Below are positions 27,258 to 41,383 of a DNA stretch of 64,000 nucleotides, in pieces. The stretch comes from Oreocharis arfaki (Eukaryota; Chordata; Aves; Passeriformes; Paramythiidae). Position numbers and translations under genes: made by a program. Under the pieces are notes generated by a model. The model saw only the letters and a list, made by a program, of their open reading frames with translations. It ran no database searches and was not told the DNA's origin. Position 1 is the stretch's first letter, and every line of letters begins with the position of its first letter. The stretch covers positions 124,001 through 188,000 of the forward strand of contig VZRR01009815.1 of NCBI GenBank assembly GCA_013398015.1, given 5' to 3'.

Positions 27258-30200
27258 ACAACCTGCACTTCTAGTATTTGCGGAGGTTTTTAGAAGGAAT
27301 CCAGAAAATATCTGCCTAAATTAAGATGCAACTTCTGGCACTTTATTTGCTAGCCATGCTGTATGCATTAAATTATACATTGTTACTGGCTTTTGTTAGT
27401 CTCTCCTCCCGATGAAATAATCATACATAAAGTATACAAGATCCACCACTCACAACTTGGCTTGCTTTTGTTAGTGGAAGTGCTATTATTAGTGTTATAC
27501 ATGAGCCATTCACATGATTTATGCAATAATACATACATCATTAAGATTTAAAAGGCAACAGTAAAAAATTAGCTTAATTTGTGGTGTTCAAAATGCACTC
27601 AATTTTTTTTTTTTATTTTGCCAATAAAAATGAAAGGCTAATATCTATAAAAAGCACACAGTAAAACAATGAAATGGAAAGAAGACTAAATATTAAAAGA
27701 GCCGAATTCATATTACATGTAAATAATGAAACATTAAAGTCTAATTTTGCAGCAAAAGGCTGAGAGGGAGATTTAGAAGCTTAAGATGATGAAAAAACCT
27801 CAATGTGGTATTGCCCTCCATCTACAAAGAACATCGCTGCCTCTTCTCAGTCCTCAGTCACTGAGATTACTCAGACATTATTTTTCCCCTCTGAAATGTT
27901 TCTCGTTAAAAACTTCTACTGTTGTTACTTATTGCTTGCAAACTGCAAACGCGTTTTGACCCTGCTATATTGCGAGCACTCTTCCTTCTCAGACATCTTA
28001 ATGGACTGCACTGGCTTCTCTAATCACTGATAAGCAGTGAAGATTTACATCAAAATACAAAAACATGAATTGCAACAAATATAGAGCAAAATGGGCAAGT
28101 GCTTGAAAAAGCCCAGAACTAAATCAAAGCTTATGACTAGAAACAGGCATTCTCGCACTTTACAATTTTTGATTATGGATCGTGCTATGTAAATTACAAA
28201 TTCTTGCCCCAATTGCAACTCTTTGTAACTATTTTGAATATTTGTGAAGAATCATTAACACACAGAGAATTAACTATGTACCTTGGCACACATCTGAAAA
28301 AACTGTCACACCCAAGTATTAATTTTAACACATGTATTACTCCAGTGTAGTGTTGCTGGATTGCCAAATAAAAGGCAAATAAGACATCTGAAATATTCTG
28401 AAATACTCAGTCTTCACATGACCTTCTTCAGCCCTCACAATTCCTACACTATTAATATTATGCATATATGTAAAGTTACTTCAAAAATCAACTAGAGCCT
28501 AAAATAAATCCTTTTTTTGATGATAACTATCTTAGAATAAAGCGTGTTTCCATAAACTAATGTTATTTTAAGAGATTACACCACATTTACTGAGCTTTCA
28601 TTACAAGATGTGAAATGTTTGGATAGGGTTTCAAGCAGCATTAGGTATTCTGATGAGGTGAACAAGCACAGCTGCCAGTCACACCCTTGGTTCTGTCAGA
28701 CATTTCAGCACACTGAAACCAAGTTGTCTCTGGGATAAGAGCTCCTCAGAGATCTGCAATTGCTGCTTGACCTGCAGCTGAAAGGCAAGTGCTTTGCTCA
28801 CTAGATCTATTAGCCCTCTGACTTCATTCATTCACTGGCTAATATAAATACATTGCTAAAGTGAGTGATTAATTCAATTTCTTTGGCAAGAGTGCTAAAT
28901 TCTTGAAGCCTCTAGAATGACTGTCCATGGAGGTTCCAAAATATAACTGGTTATCTATCAATGGCAGTTAGAAATCTGGCAAGGGCCACTAAGTTGCGGT
29001 TTCTTTCTCCCTCTTCAACCTCTCTCCAAGAATAACCTTTTGCTGCACCAGTTTCATGTAACACAGACACTAAAACAATCATCATCTCTATTCATTTTTA
29101 TTCAGTCATCTTTGTGCTGGAAGCCTGTTCAACAAATCAACATCTTTCTATTTCTTTTCTGTGCTTCCCAGGTTTGACATCAGCACAACAGCTGAAACAA
29201 CAGCTTACTGTTCCCCTGAAGGAACAAGGCTTCCCTTAAACACTGCATGAGTTAGACAACCTCAAAGAGAGGAAGCAACCCCGGAACACTTTTGCACAAA
29301 CTGCTGAATGCAAGTTCTTCCCTCCCTTGCTGGACAGAAACAACAAATATTTTAAACTGTCTAAGATATCAGTGTGTAACAAGGAGTCTGGAAAGGATTC
29401 TGACAAAAACAATGGGAATCTGACCTGACAGTTCATTGCTTTTACATTAAAAACACCATATTTTTTTCTTCTGTATTTCAGATCTAATATATCTTGGCAT
29501 CTTCTGATCCAAGTATGGCACTGTAATGAAAACAATGTACAAAGCCAAGTGTCCAGACTAGAACAGGAAGTACCTTTCCAATCACGTTGACAATTTTCTT
29601 AGTTTGTAACCAGATAGAGAATATATATAGTCAGTTTTGTAAATCAGGTTTGTGTTAATCAAACCAGTACCCCACAGCTGGACAGAACGGGGTAAACAAA
29701 CCCAAATTTTGGGAACATCTATCATGGCTTCCTTCCCTGCTTAAGTCTCATTCTAAGAAAAGGAGGAATACCTTTACAAGTATTATAATCAATTCTAGCT
29801 TTGCATGCTGGAACAGTTACAAATTTAAGAGATAGGCCCTATCTGATAGTTCACTCAACTCAGTTGCCTTAAGTTTTACCAGTTTTCCAAAAACCAAAAA
29901 TATACTCAAAAAATGCTACTAAACCCTACAGTGCTCTGCAAAATACGCAAAGGGGAACATTTCACTTTTTAAGGTGCTGGTTAATACTGACGTCCATTTT
30001 CAGTGCACACAGAATAGCTGCAGCTTAGTCCTGAGAAATGAGCAAGAGTATTTTCAACTCATGCATATGCTTGTATTTACAAACAAATTCTTCCCATTTA
30101 TGCCAATTGCTAAAAATTATTAACTTAGCTAAAAAATTCCGATAAAAAGTCAAACATTCAACAAAGTTGTAAGTCCAAGCTTAATCGAAAGCTGGCAACC

Positions 30201-33200
30201 AAACGGAAGGATATGTTTTCAAAGTCAAACCAAAAAAAAACTTAAAAAAGTAGAACATAGGTAACTGTATACATTTCTTTGATCGCCATTTTCAACAGTG
30301 ACACATATTCTAGCCCCTCAGCTCAGGAAACAATTAGTTTAGGACACAAAAAGCTTCTTTGGAGGAGCTGCACTGCACAGCTGTCTGAGCAATGGCCAAC
30401 AACCTGAGCCCCACGTCACTCGAAGGCTGCCTTCTGACAGCCTGCATTTCAGTGATGGAAAGCATGATCCTTCCTACACAGTATGCACTGCACTATGCAT
30501 TTAGTCCTTGGAGACCTTTCAGAATGAAAAGACCATAATTATTACTACCATCATTATTATTAATGAAAAATACACATGTAAAATTAGGTTTCGAACACAG
30601 TGTTTTATAGCCCCTATTTGTCTCTGTGGACACACGCCATAATGGCTTTAACAGACCTTTAACACTCACTGACTAATTAATCTTTACACTCAGGACCCAG
30701 CACTGAGTTTTATTCAGTAAGGAGCAGAAAATAGCATCTGTGGATTGGGCTTGCAAGGTCCACTGCATGAATAAATTGACAGGCTACAGGAAGAGTTGGC
30801 ATTAAACAGCTCCTCTCCTCCCCTCAGTACTCCTGTAAGAGCCTTCACCAGCCACTGAAGCTTCTCTTCACAAACTCCTCACATACAATTTATTTTTATT
30901 TCCTGAAGTGACTCTTTTCAACCTTACAGGGAGTCAGTCTTCCAACTGCATTGATGCTGATAGAAAAAAATATTACAGGGACTAGATATCACTTCAAAAT
31001 AGAACTGCATTTCTGACACAACCAAAGTATGCACCAGAAAATTCAGCTTGACTATGGAGAGCACAAATGAACCATACAAATTAATAGACCTCAGCAATTT
31101 GTCAGAAAAACCTTTAGGCTTCCATTTCCAACTCAGACATGTTCTAAATATGAAAAAGCACAGGGAAAATATTCTGCAAAAAGAAAGCACAAAGAGAAAA
31201 TACACCACACAATTTCTTAATAGAATAAATTCAATCTTTGCTCCTCTTAAAAGAATTTTAAAGGCATTGTAAAAGAATAAGCTTTTAGGGGTAAATTTCC
31301 CTCATCCCATTTGCATGATACAGTTACAGTCAATATCGCCTATCTGGAGTCTTGCCTTACTTCAGCTGTAAAGCCAGGCAACCAGAACACCATCTTCAGT
31401 TACAAAATATAAAGTATTATGTGTTTACTAGTCAAGCCTCAGTGGTAGAGATTTCATCAAGATGAAATTACCAAGTATTCTGATTTTTTTTCCTACTACA
31501 GGTAAACTCTGGTAACACTACGAAATTCCAGGTCACGGTATCTGTTTCATTCCATGAAGCCAACTTCAAGAACAGCTTACTGCATTTCTTCTGTAGGTAA
31601 AATTACATCAGGAAACAAGCCTTGTGAGCTGCAGCACAGTGAGCAGCAATGATAGTACAGCACTCGTTTTGAGAGTCAAAAATAACCTCCCTAGGCTGTT
31701 GCTTTAGCAAGGAAGGTCACAGATCAGTTACAGTGTATTTCTTACAAAAAAGCATTTATTTCTCTGTATGCCTGTAGAGATAATACCTGTCAGATTAGCT
31801 CTTTTTCCTTGGAATTCCTAACCACTGGTTTAGTGAGTCTGTGTTTCCCAGCAGAGGGCTATTAATTAAAGTCCAGTAGGACTCAAATCTGAGCTTATTA
31901 ACGGTTGGATGGACCCAAGTAAAAACACATCTGCTCCCACACCTCAGCCTCCTCTCCTTATTCCCCTTGTTTTTTCTCACTTGTTGAAACACATTTGCAG
32001 TTTCCCACCATAAATTCCATGAAATCCTCCCTATCAATGAGCCATATTCTACTCTCAAGACACCTCTAAGTGATTTCTCAAGCCAAGAAAAAGGACAGAG
32101 AGGTGAATCAACCAGGAGACAAAATCCTCATCTGCCAGTGTTTGATCAGTTACAGCTTATGGTTTTATCTCCCCAAACATCTTCCCATAACAAAAAAACT
32201 CCAGAAGGCTTGTAATGCTCTATGTATCAGTACATGTTAAAAAAAAAAGACTTCAGAATTTAATAGGATTTTATAGGGACTCAGCTTTGTGAGTTACACC
32301 CATATAAAAAAAACTAAAGTAATTTCTATTTGATTTGAATCCATTTAGGTATGACAATATCTGCTATAACCTGACAGGAACACTCCAGCTGAAATTGCAA
32401 GGACATGAAACTGGGAGCTGGCTCCCTTCCCATTTAACTTGCAATCCTTTTAAGTGGGAGAGGGAAGTTACCAAGCACTGTGTAAACCTTCCTTCCTGCT
32501 TTAGAATTAAAAAAACCCCCTGGTATGCAAAAATATCCATTAGATTAATTTTTACTCAGATTAACCATTACTGAAAGGTCACGTTTCGGCTGAATTCTGA
32601 ACCAGCAGCACGTTATGCATCCATTTTAAGAGCAGCATGATGCAGAAACAGCCACTTTGTGAACAGCTACATCACATTCATCTGGACTGAAACAGCCCTC
32701 GCCCTCTGCATCAAAAACAGAAAACACAATTCCAGCACAAGAAATGCTGGAAAAAAGCAGCTACATAATTCCAGTCTCTTGGTCCAGTTCAGCAGAAACA
32801 TAAAAAATAAACCACAACATACCACTTACATGGTACCACGTATCATCTGCTTCATGGCTCAAGATAAAAGGGAGGGAGGTCAGTACTAAACCATAAACTT
32901 GGTTTGTGCACCCTCCTATGACAGCGTGACCTTCCCTGGGACAAAATTTCCTGGTTAGGGAAGAACAAGCTGCTGGGAACCTACAACTGTATTACACACA
33001 AGTCCTAACTGATGTAGGACTGGATCAGATGTGTCTTGACTCCTTCTGCTTCATGTACAAGAACTGAAAAGAGGCAGAGACCTTTGGACCTAAATTTGTT
33101 AATGGCACCTCCAAACTGAAAGAGTAACAAAATTTTTTTTCAGGCTAGAAGAGAAATTAATGGTAAATTACAATATAATGGTCATGACAAAGAACTCTGA

Positions 33201-35780
33201 CATAGATTTCTTGGTTTTGTAACAGATGTTCTGAATAGAAAAAAAAAATCATCATCAAAAGTCACATAAAATGTGTCAGAACACATCACCTCCACAGAGC
33301 AGTGCCAATAAAGTGATTACTTATTGGACACTCAGTTACTCAGAACATATTTCATTATTATTTGCAAGCACCTGAACAAATATTTGCCCCCCATCCTGTG
33401 ACACCAGACCAGTTCTGCAGCTGAACATCCTTTGCAGCCAAACCTGTTACATGGGAATGGGAGCCCGACTTCCGCTGGGACCTGTGCATGGAATTGCTGC
33501 CTTGGAATGCTTGACAGCTGGGATCTTCATAAACCTGAATTATCTGTATGAATGTGTCTGGGTTGGAGTTTAACTGCACAAACCCCAAAAAATCAAAAAG
33601 TTAAGATTAAACTACTAAGCATACCTATACAAACACTGATTTTTAGAAATGAAATAGCTTTATTTTGATGTAATGGCTTCCAAAAATGAACTAATGAAAC
33701 TAAAGTAAGGTCACCAGAATAATGAATAAGAGTGTCCACCAAGTGAATTAATGCAGTTTAACTACTATATACACCTATACTTTAATTTTCTTGGTGGCAC
33801 TGATAATTACAAGCACTGTCTCCATGTAAAATGATTCTACTTTTATGAACATATTTTTAAATTAATCTGATTAGGTATGAATGGAGTTGTTTTGTTTACG
33901 AACATTTCAAATTACCTGGATTTTCAAATACTTCTTTCATGCATTTTTTCTTAAGTTCCATGAATTCTAAAGACTTTATCCTGTGCTGAAAAGTTACCTG
34001 AGGATAACTCCTATTTTCTAACTTTCTCAATACAAATGGATGGATAAGGAAACTCCTCTCCACAGACAGATCAGGCTGGCCACCACACATATAATCCATC
34101 CATGCATATTTAGCCCATATTTTAGCTACACCATGCTTTGTGAACATACTGAAGTATCACACAGAGAAGAGATCCTACCATTACCCTCCACGTAACAGAT
34201 CAGAAGAGAGGAGGATTACTGACCAAAGGACAAAACCAAACTCAAACCCTGTATTTTCACTTTGTGTTTTAAATCAAGGTTGGCTCCATAATATTCTAAA
34301 AGGAATGTTTATTTTTGACAGGGAGATGTACCCTGAATTTCAGGAAACCAGAAAATCATCTTGTTCCAAGTTTTTTAATTAATGCAATGAAAGATTTGCA
34401 GTGCTTAAAAGGATAGTATAATCTGAATAAGCCTATCTAGAAGACTTGGCTACTTCATTTTTTTGCTAAACACTATAAAAGTTGCTCATGGGACCGTAAA
34501 TTATACTGGTACAAGCAATCTAAGTTGCTATCAATAACAGCATCAGAAAGAATTAAGTGACCACTACAGCATGCTCCAGACAAATTTTTTTCTTGCACAC
34601 TTCAACCATGGAGGAACTCATCAACTATTACGATGAAAATTCCTCTGATACAGACCAAGAGTGGCTGAAAATCTTGTGCCAGACCTTCCTGGTGTGAAGG
34701 GGGCCACATCCATGCCATGGTCTCTTTTCTTTCTTCATGAAACAAGGAGATCCATGTGCTGCTCAGAGGCTGCACTTCACCTCTGGCCTTTTCCCAATGG
34801 AAAACTGATTTATTATTAGATCTCCTGGCACCACAGGACACCCACAAGTAAGAGAGTGTCACTGTCATGAAGACTGTGGTCAGTCTTCAGAGCAACACTC
34901 AGAGAATCAGTAAAAAATTCTGTCTCTGGAAAAGATCCTCCATAGCAAATCCTGGGTTTAGCCAACGAGGCAAAGTCTCCAAACATGCTCAGTCAAGTAG
35001 TACTGACATTTTTCTAGGAGTCACCCTAGGGAGATGATAAGCCTGGATTCACAGTGAAAGACATGGTTATCACTGACTTCTCAGATGTTATTCACACTTG
35101 TAAGTCAGCGTTAGATGTTAACTAACTCAATCCCAAAATTTTTTGCAAAAAAAAGCTCATATTTCCCCTTTTTCCCTTCTCCCATTTATTTCACAACTCA
35201 TAGCTATGGTTTGAGAGCCCTCATTGAGCCTTCACTACTGTCTCTCTTGATGCCTACCTTTCCTGTTTCTTTGACTGTCTTTTGTTCTCCCCAATCCAGC
35301 ACTTTCAGACATCTTTATTAAATAAATTATATTAATAAAGCTGTCAAACTGCTCGAACAGGAGTAATTCCTACGTTAATAAAACCTGGGAAAAGCATGTC
35401 TTTGACTTCACCTTCATTTTTTAAATTCTATTTTGTAACAACAAATAAGGCACTCTAATCTTTATTTTTCTAAATTATTATTACGTTTTGTGATGGATAA
35501 AGGCAATATGTATTTCCCAGAAACACCAGAAAATTAGATGAAAACAAGACACATGGAATTAACTGAAGTGGAACTCTCCCCTGTGATGGATGGCTCGAAG
35601 TTTCACTAATCAGAGAAGCTTGTAAAATAATTTCTGATTAGTTAAGAATACATGCTACACAGACAGCAGAAAGGGAAGGAAAAAACCAACAGTGGAAATA
35701 TTAGCTAATATAAATAAAAATGGATTACTAATCTAAGTGCAAAGATTTTTTTGCCTTTTTCAGCTCACAGTGTTATTCAT

Positions 35781-35885
35781 GCCCCTGAGCAACTCACTTA
35801 ATCTTTTTTCTTGTGCACTTTGTCTATAAAATGGGAATGAACCGACATAATTTATCCCACTGGTGTAATATGTGAGTTAGAGTAA
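35781..35885 (+). mobile_element. Probable MIR SINE relic
   Basis: The order CTGAGCAACTCACTTAATCT, TGTCTATAAAATGGGAATGA and then a CCCACTGGTG...GTGAGTTAGAG segment follows the MIR core and 3' part in sense direction (compare CAAGTCACTTAACCTCT and CATCTGTAAAATGGG). It is strongly diverged. MIRs are ancient amniote SINEs, often kept as regulatory DNA. Confidence 0.6.
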
Positions 35886-38732
35886 GACAAAAAAATAACA
35901 AAACCCAAACATCTCAATTATTTAAATAGGATTTGGTACATCAGAATGACATATATAATCATAGCTTTTGTTCTCTTCAGGAAAAAAAAAAACCTTATGA
36001 ATTACTTAAAATCTACACATTTTTCACTCTTAAGCATTTCACCTCTGTCTTCTTCCATTTTATATCATTTTTCGCTACATAAAAGATGACGCAGAGGCAT
36101 TTCAAGTTGTTTTTCTTAGACTTTAAATCTCGGGTAACTTCTCATTTACCACCTTTCACCACAAATTAACATGCACATCAAGACAAGTTCATTATCATTT
36201 AGAGGCCTGTTAAATAGATGAAAAAAGAATTGCATCTTAAAGCACCCTGGATTATCTGCTGGTATTCAGTACTGCATAATTTTATAGTTCATAATAATCA
36301 GTTTGCTTTTCTTCCTTTCTAATCGAAAAGCTCTGAAAGTAAAAATTATTTTCTCAGTAAATAAATGCTCACTGTCAGAAAATACAATAACAGCTGCTTT
36401 CTGAAGGTAAGAATGATGTCTATATAAAATGACTAGAAAATGCAATTATATACAGAAAACTATGGTATGTATATATATGACACTATCTAGAAGAATAAAG
36501 TAATACATTCTTATGGAAGAAATAAAGCCAAGTTCAGCACATGCTTGTCCTGCCAACATGAAATTTCACTTCCCATTAGGAAAATGACATTTGCTTTAAC
36601 ACAGCCCCAACACTGGAGAACTGTAAAGTGAGAAGAGAATTAAAATCCATGGGAAGTAGTGGTGGCCAAACAGATCCAAAATCATTGTAATCCAACATTA
36701 ATGATGTCATAATGAAAATGCTAAAAAATAAAGAGACAGCTTTTTACTGAAAACTCAGATGTACTGTGGCTGGTACAGATATATAACACATTAATTATCA
36801 AGGGTTTATTATTAGAAGGAAAAATAATTAAAATAGGCAGTAGGCCCTGCATCAGCATAGCACTTCAAGCTCCACTCTCTCTGAGTTCAGTCATGCACGT
36901 GACAAATGCAGACTGTGAGGAGAAAAGAAAATTTAGGTGGGGAAAGATGACACTACAAGCACAATTCCAAATCCATCCAGGGCTGTGCAAACACTGCCTG
37001 GTGTGTTCAGCACAGTCTGAGCAATGAAAAAAGCACCACACACTGACTCTGCCTCCAATAAACTCAGGTACCTCCGTATCCTTTTTTTTGTATCTCAGTA
37101 TCATATTAATTTAGATAAGAGCTCATTCCCAAAGCTGTGGTAATGCTCTCTCTTCTTGCTGCTTCTGCCCAGAGCTGGCACCCTGAAGCCCACACTGACA
37201 CCACTTTTTCTTTAGCCTCTTTCAGCACTGTTCCTGACCAGCCTTGTTCATCTTCTCTTTATCTTGGTAACTCTCTTCCACGTCAATCCTCATATCTCAA
37301 AATTTACTTTGCCTTTTCAACACAGAAGATACTGTCAGCTTCTATTAAATTCACTAGATTTATTTTTTTTTCTGTGATTTTACAAGTCTTTATTTACCAG
37401 TATCATTCTGCACAGGTTTGAAATCTCTAAGAGAGGACCACTGAGATAAGAAAATTAGAAAAAAATTATGTAACTGAATAGTGAATATAGAGAAAAAAAG
37501 GGAAAAAAACCACAAATGCATTCAAAATATTTTGCCAAGATGCTTGCAAAGAATTCATTGAGAGAAAAAAAAATAGAAAATTTGACAGACACACTCTACC
37601 ACCTGCATATCCCAAAATATCTATGGATTTCAGCAGAAATATAAAACTTCAAGCATAACAGTCTCCTTGACAGTAAGACAAGAAGCCACTTTCCACAAGT
37701 GCCCTCTCTCCCCTCATCTGCATTTCAGATTATGCCGTATGTTAATTTACAACCTGGAGTCATAAGAAATTTAAGATAGTCTGTACAAAAATGTTTTTAA
37801 GTGGAACAGGAGGAAGTTAAATGATAAGAAATCACAGTTTGCCCTCTTATGCAACAGGGTCTACTTCTTCCTTTAGCTGCTCACCCTGCTAAAAGATTTC
37901 CTTTGGTTATTTCATGGGGAGATTTGTGGCTGCCAAAGACCAAGTGCAGGACCAAACCACAGAATCCTGTTCTCAGAGCTGCTGACTACAGAAAAATGCC
38001 TTTAAGTAAAAAGGCTGTAGGAAGGTAAAGTTTGTGCTGAGATTTAGCTCAGCTTCACCCTCTGTCTTGAAAGATGAAGTGATAAAGGCCTTTGAGATGC
38101 ATCATTTCTGTAAGATGCTCTCTTACAAGAGCAAACAACAAATGAAGTACTTACTTTAGTCATCTTAGTACATATGAACAAGATGAATTCAAGCCAAACA
38201 ATTTGGCTTTTTTTCCCCAGGAATATTGCAGAGCATTAAGTAAATTATACTGCTGGACTAAATGTAGTAAACATATGAGGTACAATACATCTTATTTTCA
38301 AAAAAGCATATTTGGTATTCACTGACGCTACCAATAACTTTGAGTCTGTTTCCTTGCTAAGTAGTCATACGACCTCCAGAGACATAGATTTTAATTTCTG
38401 TTTTGAAAACAGTACCATAAATGTGTCCAGGGGCTTAATTTATTCAATCGTTTGTGGAAATTTACTGTGCATTTCTGTAACAGCATTTTTTGATATGCGA
38501 CCATAACTCCTCTCTTGCAGCACATTATTTCCATCACCTGAAGAGGATCTGAGGTAAATCTCTATCAGTTTGAGCCATTTATTTGTTTGCACATCCCTGG
38601 TGCAAACACAAGTAAACAAGTCTTTCTCATGCCTGGCAAATACACTAAGAACTGTATTTTCTCTACTATCTGGAATGGTCACTCTCTCTTCTTGTCTAAA
38701 TAGAAAGGTTTCCTAGTGAACCTGTGGTTCCC

Positions 38733-38866
38733 TTCCATGGAAATTTCCCAGGCCAGGTTGGATGGAGTCTGAGCAACCTGGTCTGGTGGAAGGTGTTCCT
38801 GCCCATGGCAGGGGGCTTGGAACGAGATGGTTTTTAATGTCCCCTCCAGCCGAAACCATTCTATGA
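38733..38866 (+). mobile_element. CR1 LINE 3'-end fragment
   Basis: Contains the typical CR1 tail in forward orientation: CCAGGCCAGGTTGGATGG, GAGCAACCTGGTCTGGTGGA, TGCCCATGGCAGGGGGCTTG and a final AAACCATTCTATGA. Only about 130 bp remain and the insertion is opposite to TENM2. Confidence 0.9.
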
Positions 38867-41366
38867 AAAGGATTATCAACTTCACCCGCTCCAACTATAG
38901 CTTAAACAATGAGGATACAAAAAACATGATGCTGGGGTAATTAAAATAATATAGATTAAATTAAAATTAAATTAGAATTCAAAACCATGATATGATAAGA
39001 AAAATAATAATTTTCAGGAAAAAATTGAATCTAAATTAAATCCCTACTTTTCACTACTCCACAGCTGAGCAAATGGATACTTTAGATTCAGTAACTGAAT
39101 CAGTACTCTTAATTAATATTTGTATATCTTACAACACAGTATTACAACTGTAAAAATCACCTCTTAATTTCAGGTTTCTTTATTCTGTCAAGTCATTCTA
39201 TTTATTCCAAGTTCTTCCTTTGCCCTCTTATTCTACAGATCATCATCATGTTTTGAAATGCCAAAGTTTCTGTTTTATAAATATCACATCTGTATGGTTA
39301 AGAGGACAAGCTGCCACACTTCTGAAACAGTTTTTGATATACATTTCCTTAAACTGGATAACAAAATCCTCAGGAGTAAAAGAGATACTGGAGAAAGAGT
39401 AGATACATTCTATTCCATTATGCTTTTGCAAGCTGTAGACATAATGAGAAAAGAGATAAAAACAAAAAATCCACTCTAAAACAATACTTCAGAGGAATTC
39501 CGTTAACAAGGCCTGTTCTGCTATGTAGTGAGGGCCACAAAAACACCACACAGCAAACTCCCTGTGGGACAGATACACTGGGATCAAGGTGTAACATTGT
39601 TACGCTGTCAAAAAATTGAAGGAAGAAGATGAATTTAAGAGACTGAAATTAAGATGGAGGAGTCTGTCGTGCAATAACAGCTTATAAGAGTTACAAACCC
39701 GATATATAAACATAAAAAGCAAAGCTGACATATTTGATAACCACAAAGGCAGCTTATTCCAAATATACTCTCAGTTACAGTCATTCTGCATAACACAAAA
39801 CAGAAAAACAAGTTGAGGGAAGCGCAGTATCACAGCGCTCATCTCAGCTGCTGCTGTCAGGCTCCCCAGCTCCCGCCTGGGCAAACACCAGTGGGAAGGG
39901 AAGGCAGCTTCCCCTCTGGCAGCAGTGCCTCACACCTCACACCCCTGCCCCGACACAGGAGCGTGGCACAGCAGCTTCCTGTGCTCTGCAGCCGAACAGC
40001 ACCATGGAAGTTCAAGGTTTTCTTTGAGGATGAATTCTAAAAAGGCAGCTGAGCCTCACCTACACGGTACCATCCCTCAAAACAAACAGCTGTGGGCAGT
40101 GGCCTCTTCCAAACAGACCTTAAACCAGCACCTCATTTGCGTTGCTTTGCGGCAGCTGCCCCAGAACCACCAAGGCACAGTAACAAAAGCTTCATTACAC
40201 TTTGTTAATAGGAAAAACAAGCACAAAGGTTCATTTTACTTCAGAAATGGTAAAGAAACGGGCAAACACAGATGAGAGATTGTTGCACTGAGTCAACAAG
40301 AGAGACTCACATAACTGAAGTGCTGAAGACATCTAAACCCACAATCTGTTGTGTACACAGTGATTTCAGAGAGCAAATAACATTTCATTTTTCTGTGCTG
40401 TGTTCTGGTTGAATCGTCCACATTTGAACAATCCTAAACACAAGTGCAGGATTTTAGTCTATATATAATACTACGTAATATATATTTCCAAGTCCCTCAA
40501 ATTTAATGTTCTTTCTTCTAACTAGACTTCTGCTGGATCTGTAGGCAGTCTTATAAACCACTTTAACCTTATTTTAATTTTTCATTATGAAAATTGTAAG
40601 TATTCATTAACTTTGGAAGACATGGCATTACAGCTGTGATACATCATTTCTCATATTATTAACCATCTACTTTACAAATTCAGTGCTTCAAGCGCATACT
40701 GGTAATAATGCCTTACGAGTTTTATTTTTGTAAGAATTTAGAAACGAACTTAACAGGAGCACACACACTTAGTTGCCTAGTCATACACAAAATTTTATTT
40801 GCTGTAATGACTTTAATATTAGTGTCAAAATATATTTGCGGCAAGTTTAGCAGACACGCTAGAAACTAGAACCCAATCCCCCAAAAGAGAAGCTACGTGA
40901 CTAACACTGCTCTTTCCGCCTCTCTAACTCTTTGGTAAGCTTACCTAAGCAAGAAAGAAGTCCACATAATCACTTTTCGTGTAGTAAACTTTTAGCACAT
41001 TGTGAATAATTTTAGTCAAATGTAATACTTTCCCCACAGAGACTAAGTACCACTTTAGCTTTTCTTCAATATCATTCAAATGCCTATCTTAGGGACAGAA
41101 AAACTGCAAAAGAAAATCAGATATTGCATTGAAATTAAACTGACTACCACCTATAATTTTTTTTTTGGTACTCTAACTACATAACGTGAAGTATTAATAT
41201 TATATTTGTAATATTTAAGATGCCATTTTAAACTGCCACCTTAAAACATAGTACTCTACTCAAAGTAATTTTAAAAAGTGAGTATACAGTTCTAGATCAG
41301 CTACCATAGAGTGGCCATTTGCTTGAAGGCAAATAAAATTTATGCAATTTGTCCTATATGACAGTC

Positions 41367-41383
41367 TTTTTTTTTTTTTTTTT
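41367..41383. repeat. Poly-T tract
   Basis: Seventeen T, low complexity only. Confidence 0.85.

Noticed and set aside
39830..40010. GC-rich patch as a CpG island or alternative promoter
   Set aside because: GC-rich but with few CpG pairs, no clear initiator or donor after it, and similar patches occur elsewhere in the intron.
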